Below, piece after piece: positions 8,916 through 19,265 of a DNA stretch of 64,000 nt (the stretch's first letter is position 1; every line of letters begins with the position of its first letter). The notes beneath the pieces are model-generated. The model searched no databases. It was not told the origin of the DNA and saw only the letters and a list, made by a program, of their open reading frames with translations. Made by a program: the position numbers and the translations under genes. Location of the stretch: assembly GCF_001010805.1 (NCBI RefSeq), contig NZ_CP011477.1, forward strand, positions 3,342,501-3,406,500, written 5' to 3'. The stretch is from Spongiibacter sp. IMCC21906. GTDB taxonomy: Bacteria > Pseudomonadota > Gammaproteobacteria > Pseudomonadales > Spongiibacteraceae.

Positions 8916-9545
8916 ATGGACCCACATCCGGCCCTCAAAAATATTCGCATTGTTCACGACGTCTTAGTACTAAAAAAAAGCCACAAGCTCATTCGCCGGA
9001 TGCAGCGCATACTGCCAGAACCAGAAATTCACGGTTATCAAGTGTGGGATTCGTCCTTTCTTATTATGGATTACTTACTACAAAACCCGCCCAAACGCGG
9101 TAGTAAAATCACCGAGATCGGCAGCGGCTGGGGCATTCTCAGCGTGTTTTGCGCACAGGAATTTGGCGCCAAGGTAACGGCGGTAGATGCTGACCAGCAC
9201 GTATTTCCCTTTCTCGACGCCCATGCCACCCTCAATGACGTGAAGGTAAAAACCAAAACGGCGCTGTATCAAGAACTGACCAGCAAAGACCTTAAGGGCC
9301 AGAAACTCCTGCTGGGGGGGGACATCTGCTTTTGGGATAAATTAGTAAAACCGCTGTATTCGGTGATCGAAACCGCCGTCGCCCAAAAAGTCGGCACCAT
9401 TATTATTGCCGACCCCGGCCGCTCACCCTTTCATAGGCTGGCGAAAAAATGCATTAAAAATTTTGATGCGGAGTTAATAGACTGGTCGGTTAGCCACCCT
9501 AAATCAGGCAGCGGCGAGCTATTAATTATCAAGGGAAAAGGCTAA
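8916..9545 (+). CDS. Class I SAM-dependent methyltransferase (lysine MTase-like)
   Basis: A 209-aa Rossmann-fold methyltransferase. Motif I is EIGSGWGILSVF near residue 66. VTAVDADQHVFPFLDAHATL follows, where Asp would bind the ribose of S-adenosylmethionine. A GGDICFWDKL segment near 140 resembles the catalytic loop of the small protein-lysine methyltransferase group (METTL20-like). The substrate is unknown. It has a run of eight G at 9314-9321 inside the coding frame. It is 42 bp after the phosphatase gene on the same strand and convergent with rhlB. Confidence 0.75.
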   Translation: MDPHPALKNIRIVHDVLVLKKSHKLIRRMQRILPEPEIHGYQVWDSSFLIMDYLLQNPPKRGSKITEIGSGWGILSVFCAQEFGAKVTAVDADQHVFPFLDAHATLNDVKVKTKTALYQELTSKDLKGQKLLLGGDICFWDKLVKPLYSVIETAVAQKVGTIIIADPGRSPFHRLAKKCIKNFDAELIDWSVSHPKSGSGELLIIKGKG

Positions 9546-9591
9546 AGGCCGCAGCGCTCACACCACAGCCTCTATATTGCCAATTTCAATT

Positions 9592-10932
9592 TTACTTCAA
9601 CAGCACTTCGGGTGGCTGCTCGCAGTTTAGCTTCATGCCCAGCTCCGCCTCGATGGCTGGCAATAAAAACGCATCGTCTTCACAGGCAAAGCTGATCGAG
9701 GTACCCAACGCGCCAGCGCGACCGGTACGACCAATACGGTGAACATAATCTTCGGGTTCTTCTGGCAACGCGTAATTCACCACATGGCTCACGCCGTCAA
9801 CATGAATCCCTCTGCCAGCAACATCTGTCGCCACCAAACAGGTGATATCACCATCTTTAAATTGCTGCAGGGTACGTGAGCGTTTATTTTGGGGAATCTC
9901 GCCAGATAATATACCGCAGCGAATGCCCGACTTTTGCAGTCGCTCAAACAAACGGCGGGTTTCATCCCGACGGTTGGCGAAAATAATCACCGATTTCACG
10001 TCATCTTGACGAATAATATTGCGCAGTAATTTGAGCTTGTCTTGGGACTCCACCAAATACACTTTTTGATCCACGGTATCGGTTGCTACCGATTCGGGTT
10101 CAATTTCGACGTGTACAGGGTCAAGTGTCCACTGTTCTGTAAGGCGCAAAATATCGTCAGTAAAGGTGGCACTGAACAGCAAGGTTTGGCGATGGGTCTT
10201 TTGGGGGGTGGCGCGCACAATTCGCTTTACTTGGGGAATAAAGCCCATATCCAGCATACGGTCCGCTTCATCAATTACCAGCAACTCAACCTGATCAAGA
10301 TATAAGTCCCGGCGATTTTCAAAGTCCAACAAACGCCCCGGTGTCGCCACCACGATATCCACTAAATTAGCCGACAAGCGATCCAGCTGTTTTTGGTAGT
10401 CCATGCCGCCAATCAAGGTCACCACACTCAAACCACAGTGCTTACCCAGCTGCCGGGCATCTTCGCCAATTTGAACAACCAACTCACGGGTCGGCGCAAT
10501 AATCAAAGCCCGGGGCTCACCTGCAAAGCGCTCCTCTTCAATAGGGTTGTTCAATAGATCGTTAAAGATGGTCAGCAAGAAAGCTGCCGTTTTACCGGTA
10601 CCTGTCTGCGCCTTACCAATAACATCGTTTCCACGCAAGGTATGGGGTAATGACGCCGCCTGAATAGGGGAGCAGTATTGAAAACCCGCATCAGCAATGC
10701 CATGCAAAAGCCGCTCATCCAAACCCAAATCGTGAAAGCGCGTGCGACCCGCTTCTTTGGGCACGGAAAACTGATCAATACTCCACTCGGAATCGGTGGG
10801 CTCGGACTTGCTGCGGCCGCGACGACCGCGCTGACCAGATGGCTTAGCGTTTGAACGCGCGCCCGACTCTTGCGCGTCAAAGGCCGTTTGTTCGGACTGG
10901 GGTTGTTCTTGGTCTGCTTGTTTGCTCGACAA
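9592..10932 (-). CDS. rhlB: DEAD-box ATP-dependent RNA helicase RhlB
   Basis: A 446-aa DEAD-box helicase; the RhlB branch unwinds RNA for the degradosome. Residues 1-60 are a low-complexity, charged extension. The Q-motif region is [15 protein letters not shown], Walker A is [11 protein letters not shown], the DEAD box is [13 protein letters not shown], motif III is SAT and motif VI is [10 protein letters not shown]. The N-terminal extension and absence of a long C-terminal tail fit the Pseudomonas-type RhlB rather than RhlE. A 20-bp hairpin lies in its 5' region. Confidence 0.85.
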   Translation of the reverse strand: MSSKQADQEQPQSEQTAFDAQESGARSNAKPSGQRGRRGRSKSEPTDSEWSIDQFSVPKEAGRTRFHDLGLDERLLHGIADAGFQYCSPIQAASLPHTLRGNDVIGKAQTGTGKTAAFLLTIFNDLLNNPIEEERFAGEPRALIIAPTRELVVQIGEDARQLGKHCGLSVVTLIGGMDYQKQLDRLSANLVDIVVATPGRLLDFENRRDLYLDQVELLVIDEADRMLDMGFIPQVKRIVRATPQKTHRQTLLFSATFTDDILRLTEQWTLDPVHVEIEPESVATDTVDQKVYLVESQDKLKLLRNIIRQDDVKSVIIFANRRDETRRLFERLQKSGIRCGILSGEIPQNKRSRTLQQFKDGDITCLVATDVAGRGIHVDGVSHVVNYALPEEPEDYVHRIGRTGRAGALGTSISFACEDDAFLLPAIEAELGMKLNCEQPPEVLLK

Positions 10933-10969
10933 AATACCGCTCTACTTAATTGCTCAATAATCGCGCATT

Positions 10970-10989
10970 CTACCACCAACCGGTGGTAG
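10970..10989. other. Hairpin in the rhlB leader
   Basis: CTACCACC-AACC-GGTGGTAG is a perfect 8-bp stem with a 4-base loop, 38-57 bp upstream of the rhlB start on the minus strand. It could be a leader structure or end the region upstream. There is no T-run. Confidence 0.35.
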
Positions 10990-11056
10990 AGATACCAGCG
11001 CTATTCATCGAGGAGCGTTCTGAGCGACGTTTTGAATAGCCTAGACTGACCCAAAT

Positions 11057-11740
11057 TCAGCTTGTTGCTGGCTCCGGTTTGCGTTTTAAAGCCGCCCGGC
11101 CTCGCTTATCCAGGCAGTAATCAACGCTAAACCAACGCCCACCACCACTAAAAAACAAGCTCAACAACATAATAAAGTAGGTCGCGGCAAACTCGATGCC
11201 GTTATTCAAAATAACAAAACTGCCCTTTTCTGTTAGCCAATCATAATGACCATGTTCTTTAAGCAAGGAACGACCCATTTCCAGCCGCCGTCCGACTTCA
11301 ACACTGTTATTTAAACTCTCTTTTGCCGCCGGAATACCCAGCGCGGCCACGGGTTTGGCAGCGCTGGTCGCCGGTTGCGACGGGGCAATGGCAAACCAAC
11401 CGTTTTCCCAATGCACCGCAAAAATCGCCACTAACATTGCTACCATTAACGGCACACTGGCCCAGCGAACCGCCAAACCAAACAGCAGCAAGAAACCACC
11501 AATTAATTCAGAGTAGCTTGCCAGCAAGGCCATTACCTCTGGATAAGGCAAGCCCAAGCCGGTATCAAACCACGCAGTGGTGGATTCGAGGTTTTGCAGT
11601 TTGTACATACCCGCAGCAATCATCACTGGCGCCAAATACAATCTCATTAACAACGGCGCGAGGCCGCTAAGCTTGCCCAAAAAACCGAACACGCCATCGT
11701 GAACAAAATAATATCCTTTATAAAGGACACGCATAGTCAT
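11057..11740 (-). CDS. DoxX family membrane protein
   Basis: A 227-aa integral membrane protein of the DoxX family. It has about four hydrophobic segments: PLLMRLYLAPVMIAAGMYKL near 35, SELIGGFLLLFGLAVRW near 80, VPLMVAMLVAIFAV after that, and FAATYFIMLLSLFFSGG near the end. DoxX proteins are linked to thiosulfate or quinone redox chemistry in a few species, but most have no proven role. A long non-membrane insert of about 60 residues lies before the last helix. It stands alone between rhlB and the moeB-like gene, same strand. Confidence 0.8.
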   Translation of the reverse strand: MTMRVLYKGYYFVHDGVFGFLGKLSGLAPLLMRLYLAPVMIAAGMYKLQNLESTTAWFDTGLGLPYPEVMALLASYSELIGGFLLLFGLAVRWASVPLMVAMLVAIFAVHWENGWFAIAPSQPATSAAKPVAALGIPAAKESLNNSVEVGRRLEMGRSLLKEHGHYDWLTEKGSFVILNNGIEFAATYFIMLLSLFFSGGGRWFSVDYCLDKRGRAALKRKPEPATS

Positions 11741-11781
11741 TCCCCACTTTGTTTATTGTTATCTAGAACACGCTGATAGCG

Positions 11782-12531
11782 CTAATGCTGGGCGCTACAT
11801 ACCGGGCAAGACGGATCCTTTGCTAAGCCCAGTTCGCGAATTTGCATATTAATCCCATCGATCAACAGCAATCGCCCACACAAACTGACACCCATCCCGG
11901 TAATACATTTAATCGCCTCTAGCGCCTGCATGCTACCAATCATGCCAACAATGGGCGCCAGAACACCGCTATCTGAACAATTTAATGCTGAATCATCAAT
12001 ATCTTGATACAGGCAGCGATAGCAAGGCGAATCCTCCCGCCGAAAATCAAACACGGTGAGCTGCCCTTCAGTTCGGATGGCTGCACCCGACACCAATGGC
12101 TTCGCCATTTTGAAACAAGCCTGATTTAAGGCAAAACGCGTGGTGATATTATCCGTGGCATCCACCACGAGATCGACGTCGGCGACCGCTTGCAGCAAAC
12201 CCTGCCCCTCTAAACGTTGATCCAGGCAGTGGGTGTGAATATCTGGGTTAAGCGCATGAATCCGCTTGGCGGCAGAAGCCACCTTGGACACCCCAATAGA
12301 GCCACTGTCATGAATCACCTGCCGCTGCAGATTACTCAACTCGACAACATCGTCATCAGCCAGATGCAGGCTGCCCACCCCCGCCGAGGCTAAATACAAG
12401 GCAACAGGCGAACCCAAGCCACCCATACCAACAATCAACACCTTGCTGGCAAGAAGCATTTCCTGGCCGGCCACATCGACTTCTGGTAGCAATATATGTC
12501 GGCTGTATCGTAATAGCTGCTGATCATCCAT
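11782..12531 (-). CDS. moeB: MoeB/ThiF-type adenylyltransferase
   Basis: An E1-like enzyme that adenylates the C-terminal glycine of a sulfur carrier (MoaD or ThiS) for molybdopterin or thiazole synthesis. It has 249 aa, the usual length. The N-terminus RYSRHILLPEVDVAGQ and the nucleotide-binding loop VLIVGMGGLGSPVALYL are typical. The zinc site is two CxxC pairs: CYRC in the middle and CPVC five residues from the end. It overlaps prmC by 8 bp; the hemA-prfA-prmC-moeB order is widespread in gammaproteobacteria. MoeB and ThiF cannot be separated safely here. Confidence 0.88.
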   Translation of the reverse strand: MDDQQLLRYSRHILLPEVDVAGQEMLLASKVLIVGMGGLGSPVALYLASAGVGSLHLADDDVVELSNLQRQVIHDSGSIGVSKVASAAKRIHALNPDIHTHCLDQRLEGQGLLQAVADVDLVVDATDNITTRFALNQACFKMAKPLVSGAAIRTEGQLTVFDFRREDSPCYRCLYQDIDDSALNCSDSGVLAPIVGMIGSMQALEAIKCITGMGVSLCGRLLLIDGINMQIRELGLAKDPSCPVCSAQH

Positions 12532-13390
12532 CGGCTTTCACCCCCCAGCTAACCCGGTCCTGCCCCGCAAGATCCTTTAAAGTAGACACCGACAAAAATC
12601 CCGCTGACAGCAATATCTGACGAACGGCATCGCCCTGCCTGTAACCATGCTCTAGCAGCATTGCGCCACCGCTATTGAGATATGCGCCAGATTCAGCAAC
12701 GATCCTGCGGATATCACGCAAGCCATCCTCACCCGATACCAACGCTGAACGGGGTTCAAAACGCACATCGCCCTGGGCAAGGTGAGGGTCGTTCTCTTCA
12801 ATATAGGGTGGATTGCTGACGATAAGATCGTATTTATCCCCGACCGTCAGATTCGCGTACCAGTTCGATTGCATAAATTTCACATTGGCCAAGCCCAGTT
12901 TTTGGCGGTTTTCTTCTGCCAGTGCAACCGCCTCCGTCACACAATCACAGCCCACTACCGACCACTGGGGCAATTCACTGGCCAAGGCCAAGGCAATGGC
13001 GCCACTACCGGTACCCAAATCCAATATCTTTCCCGACCTGCGCGATTGAGCAAAATGTAACGCCTGCTCGACAAGGCATTCTGTGTCGGGCCGGGGAATT
13101 AAACTGGCAGGTGATACCTTTAAATTCAACGACCAAAACTCTCGCTGACCAATAATATGTGCCACCGGTTCGCCTGATGCGCGGCGGTCTAGAAAATCGA
13201 AATAAAGTGCTACCTCACCCGCAGTCAGTGTCCGTTCAGACCAGGCATAGAGGTAGCTTTTTGGCTTGGCTAAAACAGCACACAACAACAACGCCGCATC
13301 CAGCCCAGCCGAGTCACTGACCTCCACCAACCGACGCTGATAAGCCAATGCCTGCTGAATACTAAGACCATCTAAGGGCCCTGCCATCAA
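12524..13390 (-). CDS. prmC: Release factor glutamine methyltransferase PrmC (HemK)
   Basis: PrmC methylates the glutamine of the GGQ motif of release factors 1 and 2. The 288-aa protein has the SAM-binding motif [16 protein letters not shown] near 118 and the catalytic [10 protein letters not shown] near 190, with [14 protein letters not shown] after it. The start overlaps the prfA stop by 4 bp, so it is translated together with its own substrate, release factor 1. Confidence 0.96.
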   Translation of the reverse strand: MMAGPLDGLSIQQALAYQRRLVEVSDSAGLDAALLLCAVLAKPKSYLYAWSERTLTAGEVALYFDFLDRRASGEPVAHIIGQREFWSLNLKVSPASLIPRPDTECLVEQALHFAQSRRSGKILDLGTGSGAIALALASELPQWSVVGCDCVTEAVALAEENRQKLGLANVKFMQSNWYANLTVGDKYDLIVSNPPYIEENDPHLAQGDVRFEPRSALVSGEDGLRDIRRIVAESGAYLNSGGAMLLEHGYRQGDAVRQILLSAGFLSVSTLKDLAGQDRVSWGVKADG

Positions 13391-14472
13391 GACCCCGCCA
13401 ATTCGGACAACAAGTCGGCTTGATATTCTTGACGCAGTGGCTGAACCACCTGCCCCACGTCACCACCCATCACTTCATCTAATTTATATAGCGTGAGATT
13501 AATCCGATGATCAGTCACCCGACCCTGGGGGAAATTATAAGTACGGATGCGCTCAGAACGATCACCGCTACCCACCAAATTCCGGCGCTGATCCGCCTGC
13601 GCTTGTTGCTGTTCACTGTTGCGGGCGTCATTTAACCGCGCCGACAATAACGACAATGCTCTGGCGCGATTTTTATGCTGAGAGCGCTCGTCCTGACACT
13701 CAACCACCAAGCCACTGGGAATATGGGTAATACGAATCGCCGAGTCGGTTTTGTTTACGTGCTGCCCCCCTGCGCCGCTGGCTCTAAAGGTATCAATACG
13801 CAAGTCACCTTTATTGATTTCAATCTCTTCTTCGTTCTCAGGTTCTGGCATCACCGCGACAGTGCAAGCTGAGGTGTGAATACGGCCTTGAGACTCGGTC
13901 TCTGGCACCCGCTGAACACGATGAGCACCAGACTCAAATTTCAAATGGCCAAACACGTCCTTACCCGCAACCCGGCTAATAATTTCTTTATAGCCACCGT
14001 GCTCACCTTGGCGCTCGTTTAATACTTCAATTTTCCAGCCCTGATTTTCCGCATAGCGGCTATACATACGGAACAAATCACCCGCAAAAATCGCCGCTTC
14101 GTCGCCACCCGTACCCGCACGAATTTCTAAAAAAACGTTGTGCGAATCATTGGGGTCTTTGGGCAACAACAAAGTTTGCAGCTCTAGCTCCATGCTCTCC
14201 AACTGCTCTTTAGCACTGGCCAATTCTTCTTCTGCCATTTCCCGCATGTCCGGATCGTCTTCTTCTAGCATGGCGGCAGCTTCAGCCATGTCATCATTGA
14301 CCTGACGATAACGAGAATACGCCGTCACCACATCTTCAAGCTCGGCATATTCTTTAGACAAATTGCGAAACCGTTCTTGGTCGGCAATAATTTCAGCATC
14401 GCTAAGCAATGCCGACACTTCTTCATAACGGTCGAGCAAATTGTCTAATTTGCTGACGATAGATGCTTTCAT
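13387..14472 (-). CDS. prfA: Peptide chain release factor 1
   Basis: RF1 reads UAA and UAG stop codons and releases the finished peptide. The 361-aa length is standard. The GGQ motif lies in [20 protein letters not shown], and the codon-recognition region contains the PET-like [13 protein letters not shown]. It is flanked by hemA upstream (31 bp) and prmC downstream (overlap). Confidence 0.98.
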   Translation of the reverse strand: MKASIVSKLDNLLDRYEEVSALLSDAEIIADQERFRNLSKEYAELEDVVTAYSRYRQVNDDMAEAAAMLEEDDPDMREMAEEELASAKEQLESMELELQTLLLPKDPNDSHNVFLEIRAGTGGDEAAIFAGDLFRMYSRYAENQGWKIEVLNERQGEHGGYKEIISRVAGKDVFGHLKFESGAHRVQRVPETESQGRIHTSACTVAVMPEPENEEEIEINKGDLRIDTFRASGAGGQHVNKTDSAIRITHIPSGLVVECQDERSQHKNRARALSLLSARLNDARNSEQQQAQADQRRNLVGSGDRSERIRTYNFPQGRVTDHRINLTLYKLDEVMGGDVGQVVQPLRQEYQADLLSELAGS

Positions 14473-14503
14473 AATGTCTCGCTTGTTTAGCTGGTCATGC
14501 CAG

Positions 14504-15778
14504 CTAGGAATCAGAATCTTTCAATTGAAATAATTCGCGGGCCCAACTAATCAAGTCGGTGCGGCCTTTGGCCCCCGCTTCTTTGAGCTGAGTGGTAGGA
14601 CTGTGTAACAGCTTATTGGTTAAACCTCTGGCCAGCTGCTCTAATACCGCCTCGGCAGTGTCACCCTTAGCAAGTTGGCGCAACGCCCTTTCCAACTCGG
14701 CATCGCGTAATTGCTCCGCCTTGGCCCGATAATCTTTAACGGTGCTAATGGCATCCTGGGCTCGCAATTGCACATCCCAGTCTGCTGCCGCAGCAATAAT
14801 AATATCGTCAGCTCTAATCGCCTCATGCTCTCGGGCGCGCTTATTTTCATCAACGATTTGGCGTAAATCATCCACCGTATAAAGGTAGACGTCAGACAAG
14901 TCAGCCACTTGAGGCTCGATATCTCTCGGCACGGCAATATCCACCATCACAATAGGACGATGCTTGCGTTTTTTCAGCGCCATTTCCACCGCGCCTTTAC
15001 CAAGAATCGGCAATTGACTGGCAGTGGACGAGACAAGAATATCTGCGTCGAGCAGATACTGGGGAATATCAGCGAGCATTACCGCCTCGGCTCCCAATTC
15101 CTGAGCCAGATGCCGGGCGCGATCAAGGGTTCGGTTGGCTATAATAATCCGCTTAACCCCTTTTTCTTTTAAATGTCGGGCTACCAGCTCAATCGTCTCA
15201 CCCGCGCCAATTAACAGGGCCGTGCACTGACTCAGCTTAGAGAAAACATGCTGGGTTAAACTGACCGCAGCGTAGGCCACCGAGACCGGATTTTCACCAA
15301 TAGCCGTGTCCGTTCGCACTCGTTTGGCTGTAGAAAATACCTGAGAGAACACCCGGTGCAAGGCCGCATTGGCCGTACCCGCCTCAACCGCTTGAGCGTA
15401 AGCGGACTTCATTTGACCCAAAATTTGCGGCTCACCGAGCACCATCGAGTCCAAGCCTACCGCGACTCGCATCATATGACTGAGTGCTTCCCGCGCCTGA
15501 AAGCAATAGCTGCACTGTCGTAAGTCAGCGACGGCAATATGATGGAAATCGGCCAACCACTGCAGCAACGCGTCATCCGCAGCCCCGTCAATATCGCCAT
15601 CTGCTACAACATATAGCTCGGTGCGATTACAGGTCGACAGTATCGCCAGCTCGGCAACACCCTGCTGACCGAGTGCAGCCCCTAACGCCGCCCCCATCTG
15701 CTCAGGCACGAATGCCACGCGCTCGCGCAATTCGACAGAGGCCGAATTATGATTGATGCCGATCACTAGCAGATTCAT
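14504..15778 (-). CDS. hemA: Glutamyl-tRNA reductase HemA
   Basis: This enzyme reduces glutamyl-tRNA to glutamate-1-semialdehyde, the first committed step of tetrapyrrole (haem) synthesis by the C5 route. The 424-aa protein shows the catalytic cysteine in [16 protein letters not shown] near residue 50 and the NADPH-binding loop [17 protein letters not shown] near 190. It heads the hemA-prfA-prmC-moeB run. It is divergent from the TPR lipoprotein gene, with about 244 bp between. Confidence 0.98.
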   Translation of the reverse strand: MNLLVIGINHNSASVELRERVAFVPEQMGAALGAALGQQGVAELAILSTCNRTELYVVADGDIDGAADDALLQWLADFHHIAVADLRQCSYCFQAREALSHMMRVAVGLDSMVLGEPQILGQMKSAYAQAVEAGTANAALHRVFSQVFSTAKRVRTDTAIGENPVSVAYAAVSLTQHVFSKLSQCTALLIGAGETIELVARHLKEKGVKRIIIANRTLDRARHLAQELGAEAVMLADIPQYLLDADILVSSTASQLPILGKGAVEMALKKRKHRPIVMVDIAVPRDIEPQVADLSDVYLYTVDDLRQIVDENKRAREHEAIRADDIIIAAAADWDVQLRAQDAISTVKDYRAKAEQLRDAELERALRQLAKGDTAEAVLEQLARGLTNKLLHSPTTQLKEAGAKGRTDLISWARELFQLKDSDS

Positions 15779-16022
15779 GAAACCCCGGGCCGCTTGCCGC
15801 CCCTCAAATAGGACTCGTCAAAAATAGCGAGCAATTCTAGCAAGATGACGCTGAAATGTGGATTTTATTCCTACTCTCCCGGCACTTTCGCTAAATTTAG
15901 CATCCAATACTGTACAAAAACCGGGGCGCGATTTATCACCGCCAGGCATACCACTTAGAGGCCTGCCTAGCTTGCTCAAGCCGTGCTACCATGCCCCTTT
16001 CATCCTGAGTCGTGACACACCA

Positions 16023-17747
16023 ATGCGCTTTGCTTTTATCACTATTCCCGCAGGCCTGCTGTTTTTGGCCGCCTGCAGCGCCATAAGCCCCGCACCTGAA
16101 AGCGAAGAGGGCGTTCAAGCCTCACCTCAGCCCGCTCAAGAAAAAAGCGTAACCCGGCCATTTCCAGAAGACACCTTTATCGACTTACTGGTGGCCGAGT
16201 TTTCCATGCGACGCCTCGATTTTGAAACCGCACTGGACAACTACGCTTACCAAGCCAAGCAAACCAATGACAAAGGCGTCGTCTCTACCGCCGCCCGACT
16301 GGCTCAATACCTTGACCGCGAAGACGAAGCACTCAATCTAGCTCAACAATGGGTAGCGTTAGAACCCGACAATGCCGAAGCCTTGTTTGCACTCTCTTCC
16401 GCTCTCACTAAAAATGCCCAACCTGTCGCCGCGCTAAACTATATGCGCCGGGTACTGGACCAAGGTGGCGAAGCCAATTTTGCCGCACTGGCAGCCAGCG
16501 CCTTATCGCTACCGGAAGACGAACAACAAACGTTTATTACGCAAATAGACGCGCTCCGCAAAGAGCATCCCAACGATGCCTCTCTTAAAATTGCCAAATC
16601 ACTACTACTGCAATACCAAGAAGAGGAAGAGCAGGCACTCAGTCTCATTCGCGAAGTGCTGGACGAAGAACCCGATAACGCCCACGCCTTGCTGATTGAA
16701 ACCCGCACCCTCGCACAAATGGGCAACACCGAAGAAGCCCAAGAACGCCTGCGCTACGCCGTCGACCAAAACCCGGCAAACAAACGGCTCCGCCACGACC
16801 TGGCCCGAAGCCTAGTTAACAACAAACTCTATGAAGCAAAAGCGCAATACCAGGTTCTGGTCAAACAAAACCCCAACGACGACGACCTGCTACTGGAGCT
16901 AATGCTAATCAACCGTGAGCTGGACAACACCACAGAAGCAGCCAGCCAACTCGAAGAGCTACAAGACAACACCCGCAACAGCAGCCGTGTAAATTATATT
17001 CTCGGCAGAATCGCCGAAGAAGAGCAACAATGGTTAAACGCCATCAAGCACTACCAGCAAGCCACCGGGCCACGGGAGTTTGACCTGGCCATTCGTCGCA
17101 TCGCGGCAATCAGCATGGCCACTGAAGGCAACGACAACGCCCTAAATAGAATGGCGTCGCTACGGCAGGAACATCCCCAAAAAGCCGAAGACCTCTACCT
17201 CCTATCAGCCGAAATCTTACGCAAGTCAGCTCAATTTCAAGAGGGTTTTGCCTTACTAAGTACGGCGATTAACCAACACCCAAATAATGTCGATCTTCGC
17301 TATAGCCGCTCATTGTTTGCTGAAAATCTCGGCAAAATTGATATTGTCGAACAGGATTTGCTCAAAATCATTAGCGACGACCCTGACAATGCCGCCGCAC
17401 TCAACGCCCTGGGCTACACACTCGCCAACCGCACTGATCGCCTGGATGAAGCCGAGGCATTCATAAAAAAGGCCATTGACCTTAAGCCCGATGACGCCGC
17501 CATCATCGATAGCTACGGCTGGGTACTTTTTCTAAAGGGCGAGGTTGAGGATGCCGTTGTCATCCTTGAGCGCGCCTTCGCCAAAAGCCAAGACCACGAA
17601 ATTGCAGCCCATTTTGGCGAAGCCCTATGGCACAGCGGCAAAGAAGCCGAAGCAAAAGAAGTCTTTAAACGCGGCTTGGAAAACACGCCCAACAGCAGCA
17701 TTATCATGGACACCCTACAGCGACTGCAGCTATTAAATGAAGAGTAA
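16023..17747 (+). CDS. TPR-repeat outer-membrane-type lipoprotein
   Basis: A 574-aa tetratricopeptide protein. The start is ATG 16023, giving a signal peptide with lipobox LAAC; the frame is open 55 codons further without such a signal. At least eight TPR-like helical pairs follow, for example AEALFALSSALTKNAQPVAA, AHALLIETRTLAQMGNTEEA and AAALNALGYTLANRTDRLDEA. Proteins of this kind sit upstream of lolB in pseudomonads and relatives. The function is not established, though a scaffold in the cell envelope is likely. Its last 11 bp overlap lolB. Confidence 0.88.
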   Translation: MRFAFITIPAGLLFLAACSAISPAPESEEGVQASPQPAQEKSVTRPFPEDTFIDLLVAEFSMRRLDFETALDNYAYQAKQTNDKGVVSTAARLAQYLDREDEALNLAQQWVALEPDNAEALFALSSALTKNAQPVAALNYMRRVLDQGGEANFAALAASALSLPEDEQQTFITQIDALRKEHPNDASLKIAKSLLLQYQEEEEQALSLIREVLDEEPDNAHALLIETRTLAQMGNTEEAQERLRYAVDQNPANKRLRHDLARSLVNNKLYEAKAQYQVLVKQNPNDDDLLLELMLINRELDNTTEAASQLEELQDNTRNSSRVNYILGRIAEEEQQWLNAIKHYQQATGPREFDLAIRRIAAISMATEGNDNALNRMASLRQEHPQKAEDLYLLSAEILRKSAQFQEGFALLSTAINQHPNNVDLRYSRSLFAENLGKIDIVEQDLLKIISDDPDNAAALNALGYTLANRTDRLDEAEAFIKKAIDLKPDDAAIIDSYGWVLFLKGEVEDAVVILERAFAKSQDHEIAAHFGEALWHSGKEAEAKEVFKRGLENTPNSSIIMDTLQRLQLLNEE

Positions 17748-18318
17748 GCTATTTAAGTACTACACCGTTTTGCTAATCAGCTGGCTAGCAACTGCCTGCG
17801 CGGTAGCACCAAGCACGCCCCCCGCCAGCGATGCCGAGCAGTGGCAACTCTCTGGAAAAATCGGGGTTTGGTATGGCGAGGAAAAAGAAAGTGCCAGCAT
17901 CGATTGGCAACATTGCGACAGCAGCCACAGTCGCATTCGTCTCAGCGGACCACTCGGCAGCGGCGCTATGGAAATTAGCCAACGTCCCAATGAAGTCGTG
18001 CTCACCCAAGGTAATACCACCCGCCGCGCGGCCAGCGCAGAGCAGCTCGCCATGGACGCAGGCTGGCCCATTCCCGTTGCGGCACTAAGCTACTGGGCCA
18101 GAGGACAAGCCGCACCCGGCGCCGCACAGCAAAGCCAAATCAGCCCCGCTGGCCAGCTTCTACAGCTGAACCAAGAAAATTGGCTTATCAATTTTAGATA
18201 CCGAGAAAACGCCGAACTACCCAGCCGCATAGAAGCCACCACTGCCCAACAAAAAGTGGTATTAATTGTCCGCCAATGGAATGCAGCACCCTCCTACTGC
18301 CAAGCTCCCACGACCTAA
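17737..18318 (+). CDS. lolB: Outer-membrane lipoprotein receptor LolB
   Basis: LolB takes lipoproteins from the carrier LolA and inserts them into the outer membrane. The 193-aa protein has a signal peptide with the lipobox ATAC and the family core [33 protein letters not shown]-like [15 protein letters not shown] and a conserved WLINFRY strand follow. It starts inside the TPR lipoprotein gene and is followed by ispE, the standard gammaproteobacterial order lolB-ispE-prs. Confidence 0.94.
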   Translation: MKSKLFKYYTVLLISWLATACAVAPSTPPASDAEQWQLSGKIGVWYGEEKESASIDWQHCDSSHSRIRLSGPLGSGAMEISQRPNEVVLTQGNTTRRAASAEQLAMDAGWPIPVAALSYWARGQAAPGAAQQSQISPAGQLLQLNQENWLINFRYRENAELPSRIEATTAQQKVVLIVRQWNAAPSYCQAPTT

Positions 18319-18337
18319 GGACATAACCATCCAAGCC

Positions 18338-19183
18338 ATGCTCAATAGCCTTAACCTGCCCTGCCCTGCCAAAATTAATTTATTTCTGCGCATCACCGGC
18401 CGTAGAGCGGACGGCTACCATCTACTGCAGACCCTGTTTCAACTATTGGACTTCGGCGACACGCTGACACTGCAAAATCGCAATGACGGTCAACTCAAGC
18501 TCCTGACCCCCATTCATGGCGTGGCCGACGAAGACAATTTGATTATTCGCGCCGCTCGCGCAATCCAGCAACGCAGCGGCAGCACCCAAGGCGCAGATAT
18601 CAGCATTAGTAAAAAACTGCCCATGGGCGGCGGTATCGGTGGCGGCAGTTCAAACGCCGCATCCACCCTAATAGGCCTCAACGCACTGTGGAACACCAAG
18701 CTTACCTTGACAGAGCTAAGCGAACTCGGCCTCAAGCTTGGTGCCGATGTCCCGGTATTTGTACAAGGACAAACGGCCTGGGCCGAAGGCGTTGGCGAAC
18801 AACTTCAAGCCGTAAAAACCCCAGAACGCTGGTTTGTGGTGATAAAACCCCCCTGTGAAGTTTCCACTGCAGAAATTTTTTCCCATCAACAATTGACACG
18901 CCACGACTCTCCCATCAAAATAGCGGCCTTTCTTGAGGGGGGGTCCCCTAACAGTTGTGAACCACTGGTTCGAAAACTGTATCCAGAAGTTGATAAGGCC
19001 TTGATTTGGTTGAATCAATTCTCCCCCGCAAAGTTAACAGGAACCGGCGCTTGCATCTTTGCGAGCTTTGCAGATCAAGCAAGTGCCGAAGCAGTTTTCG
19101 CTCAGCGCTCACCACAGCTAAGCGGATTTGTCGCTCGCGGAGTGCAACGCTCTCCTTTACACGAGCAACTGCAAATAGACTAA
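18338..19183 (+). CDS. ispE: 4-diphosphocytidyl-2-C-methyl-D-erythritol kinase IspE
   Basis: IspE phosphorylates CDP-methylerythritol in the non-mevalonate (MEP) isoprenoid pathway. The best start is ATG 18338 ([17 protein letters not shown]), which gives 281 aa, the family length. GHMP kinase motifs are [21 protein letters not shown] at the N-terminus, [15 protein letters not shown] for ATP binding near 100, and [12 protein letters not shown] near the C-terminus. A run of seven G occurs near 18938. The stop is only 7 bp before tRNA-Gln, so the tRNA is probably cut from the ispE transcript. Confidence 0.97.
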   Translation: MLNSLNLPCPAKINLFLRITGRRADGYHLLQTLFQLLDFGDTLTLQNRNDGQLKLLTPIHGVADEDNLIIRAARAIQQRSGSTQGADISISKKLPMGGGIGGGSSNAASTLIGLNALWNTKLTLTELSELGLKLGADVPVFVQGQTAWAEGVGEQLQAVKTPERWFVVIKPPCEVSTAEIFSHQQLTRHDSPIKIAAFLEGGSPNSCEPLVRKLYPEVDKALIWLNQFSPAKLTGTGACIFASFADQASAEAVFAQRSPQLSGFVARGVQRSPLHEQLQID

Positions 19184-19190
19184 AGTTTAT

Positions 19191-19265
19191 TGGGGTGTCG
19201 CCAAGCGGCAAGGCACTGGGTTTTGATCTCAGCATTCGCAGGTTCGAATCCTGCCACCCCAGCCA
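19191..19265 (+). tRNA. tRNA-Gln (anticodon TTG), CCA encoded
   Basis: A full cloverleaf of 75 nt. The acceptor stem TGGGGTG pairs with CACCCCA, and the 3' CCA is encoded at 19263-19265. The anticodon stem CTGGG/CTCAG encloses the loop TTTTGAT with anticodon TTG at 19223-19225. The T-arm is GCAGG-TTCGAAT-CCTGC. It lies between ispE and prs, as in many gammaproteobacteria, and is followed directly by four tandem repeats that copy its 3' tail. Confidence 0.97.

Noticed and set aside
7640-9591. tmRNA gene ssrA next to smpB
   Set aside because: No alanine-tRNA-like ends or tag reading frame were found in the gaps around smpB.
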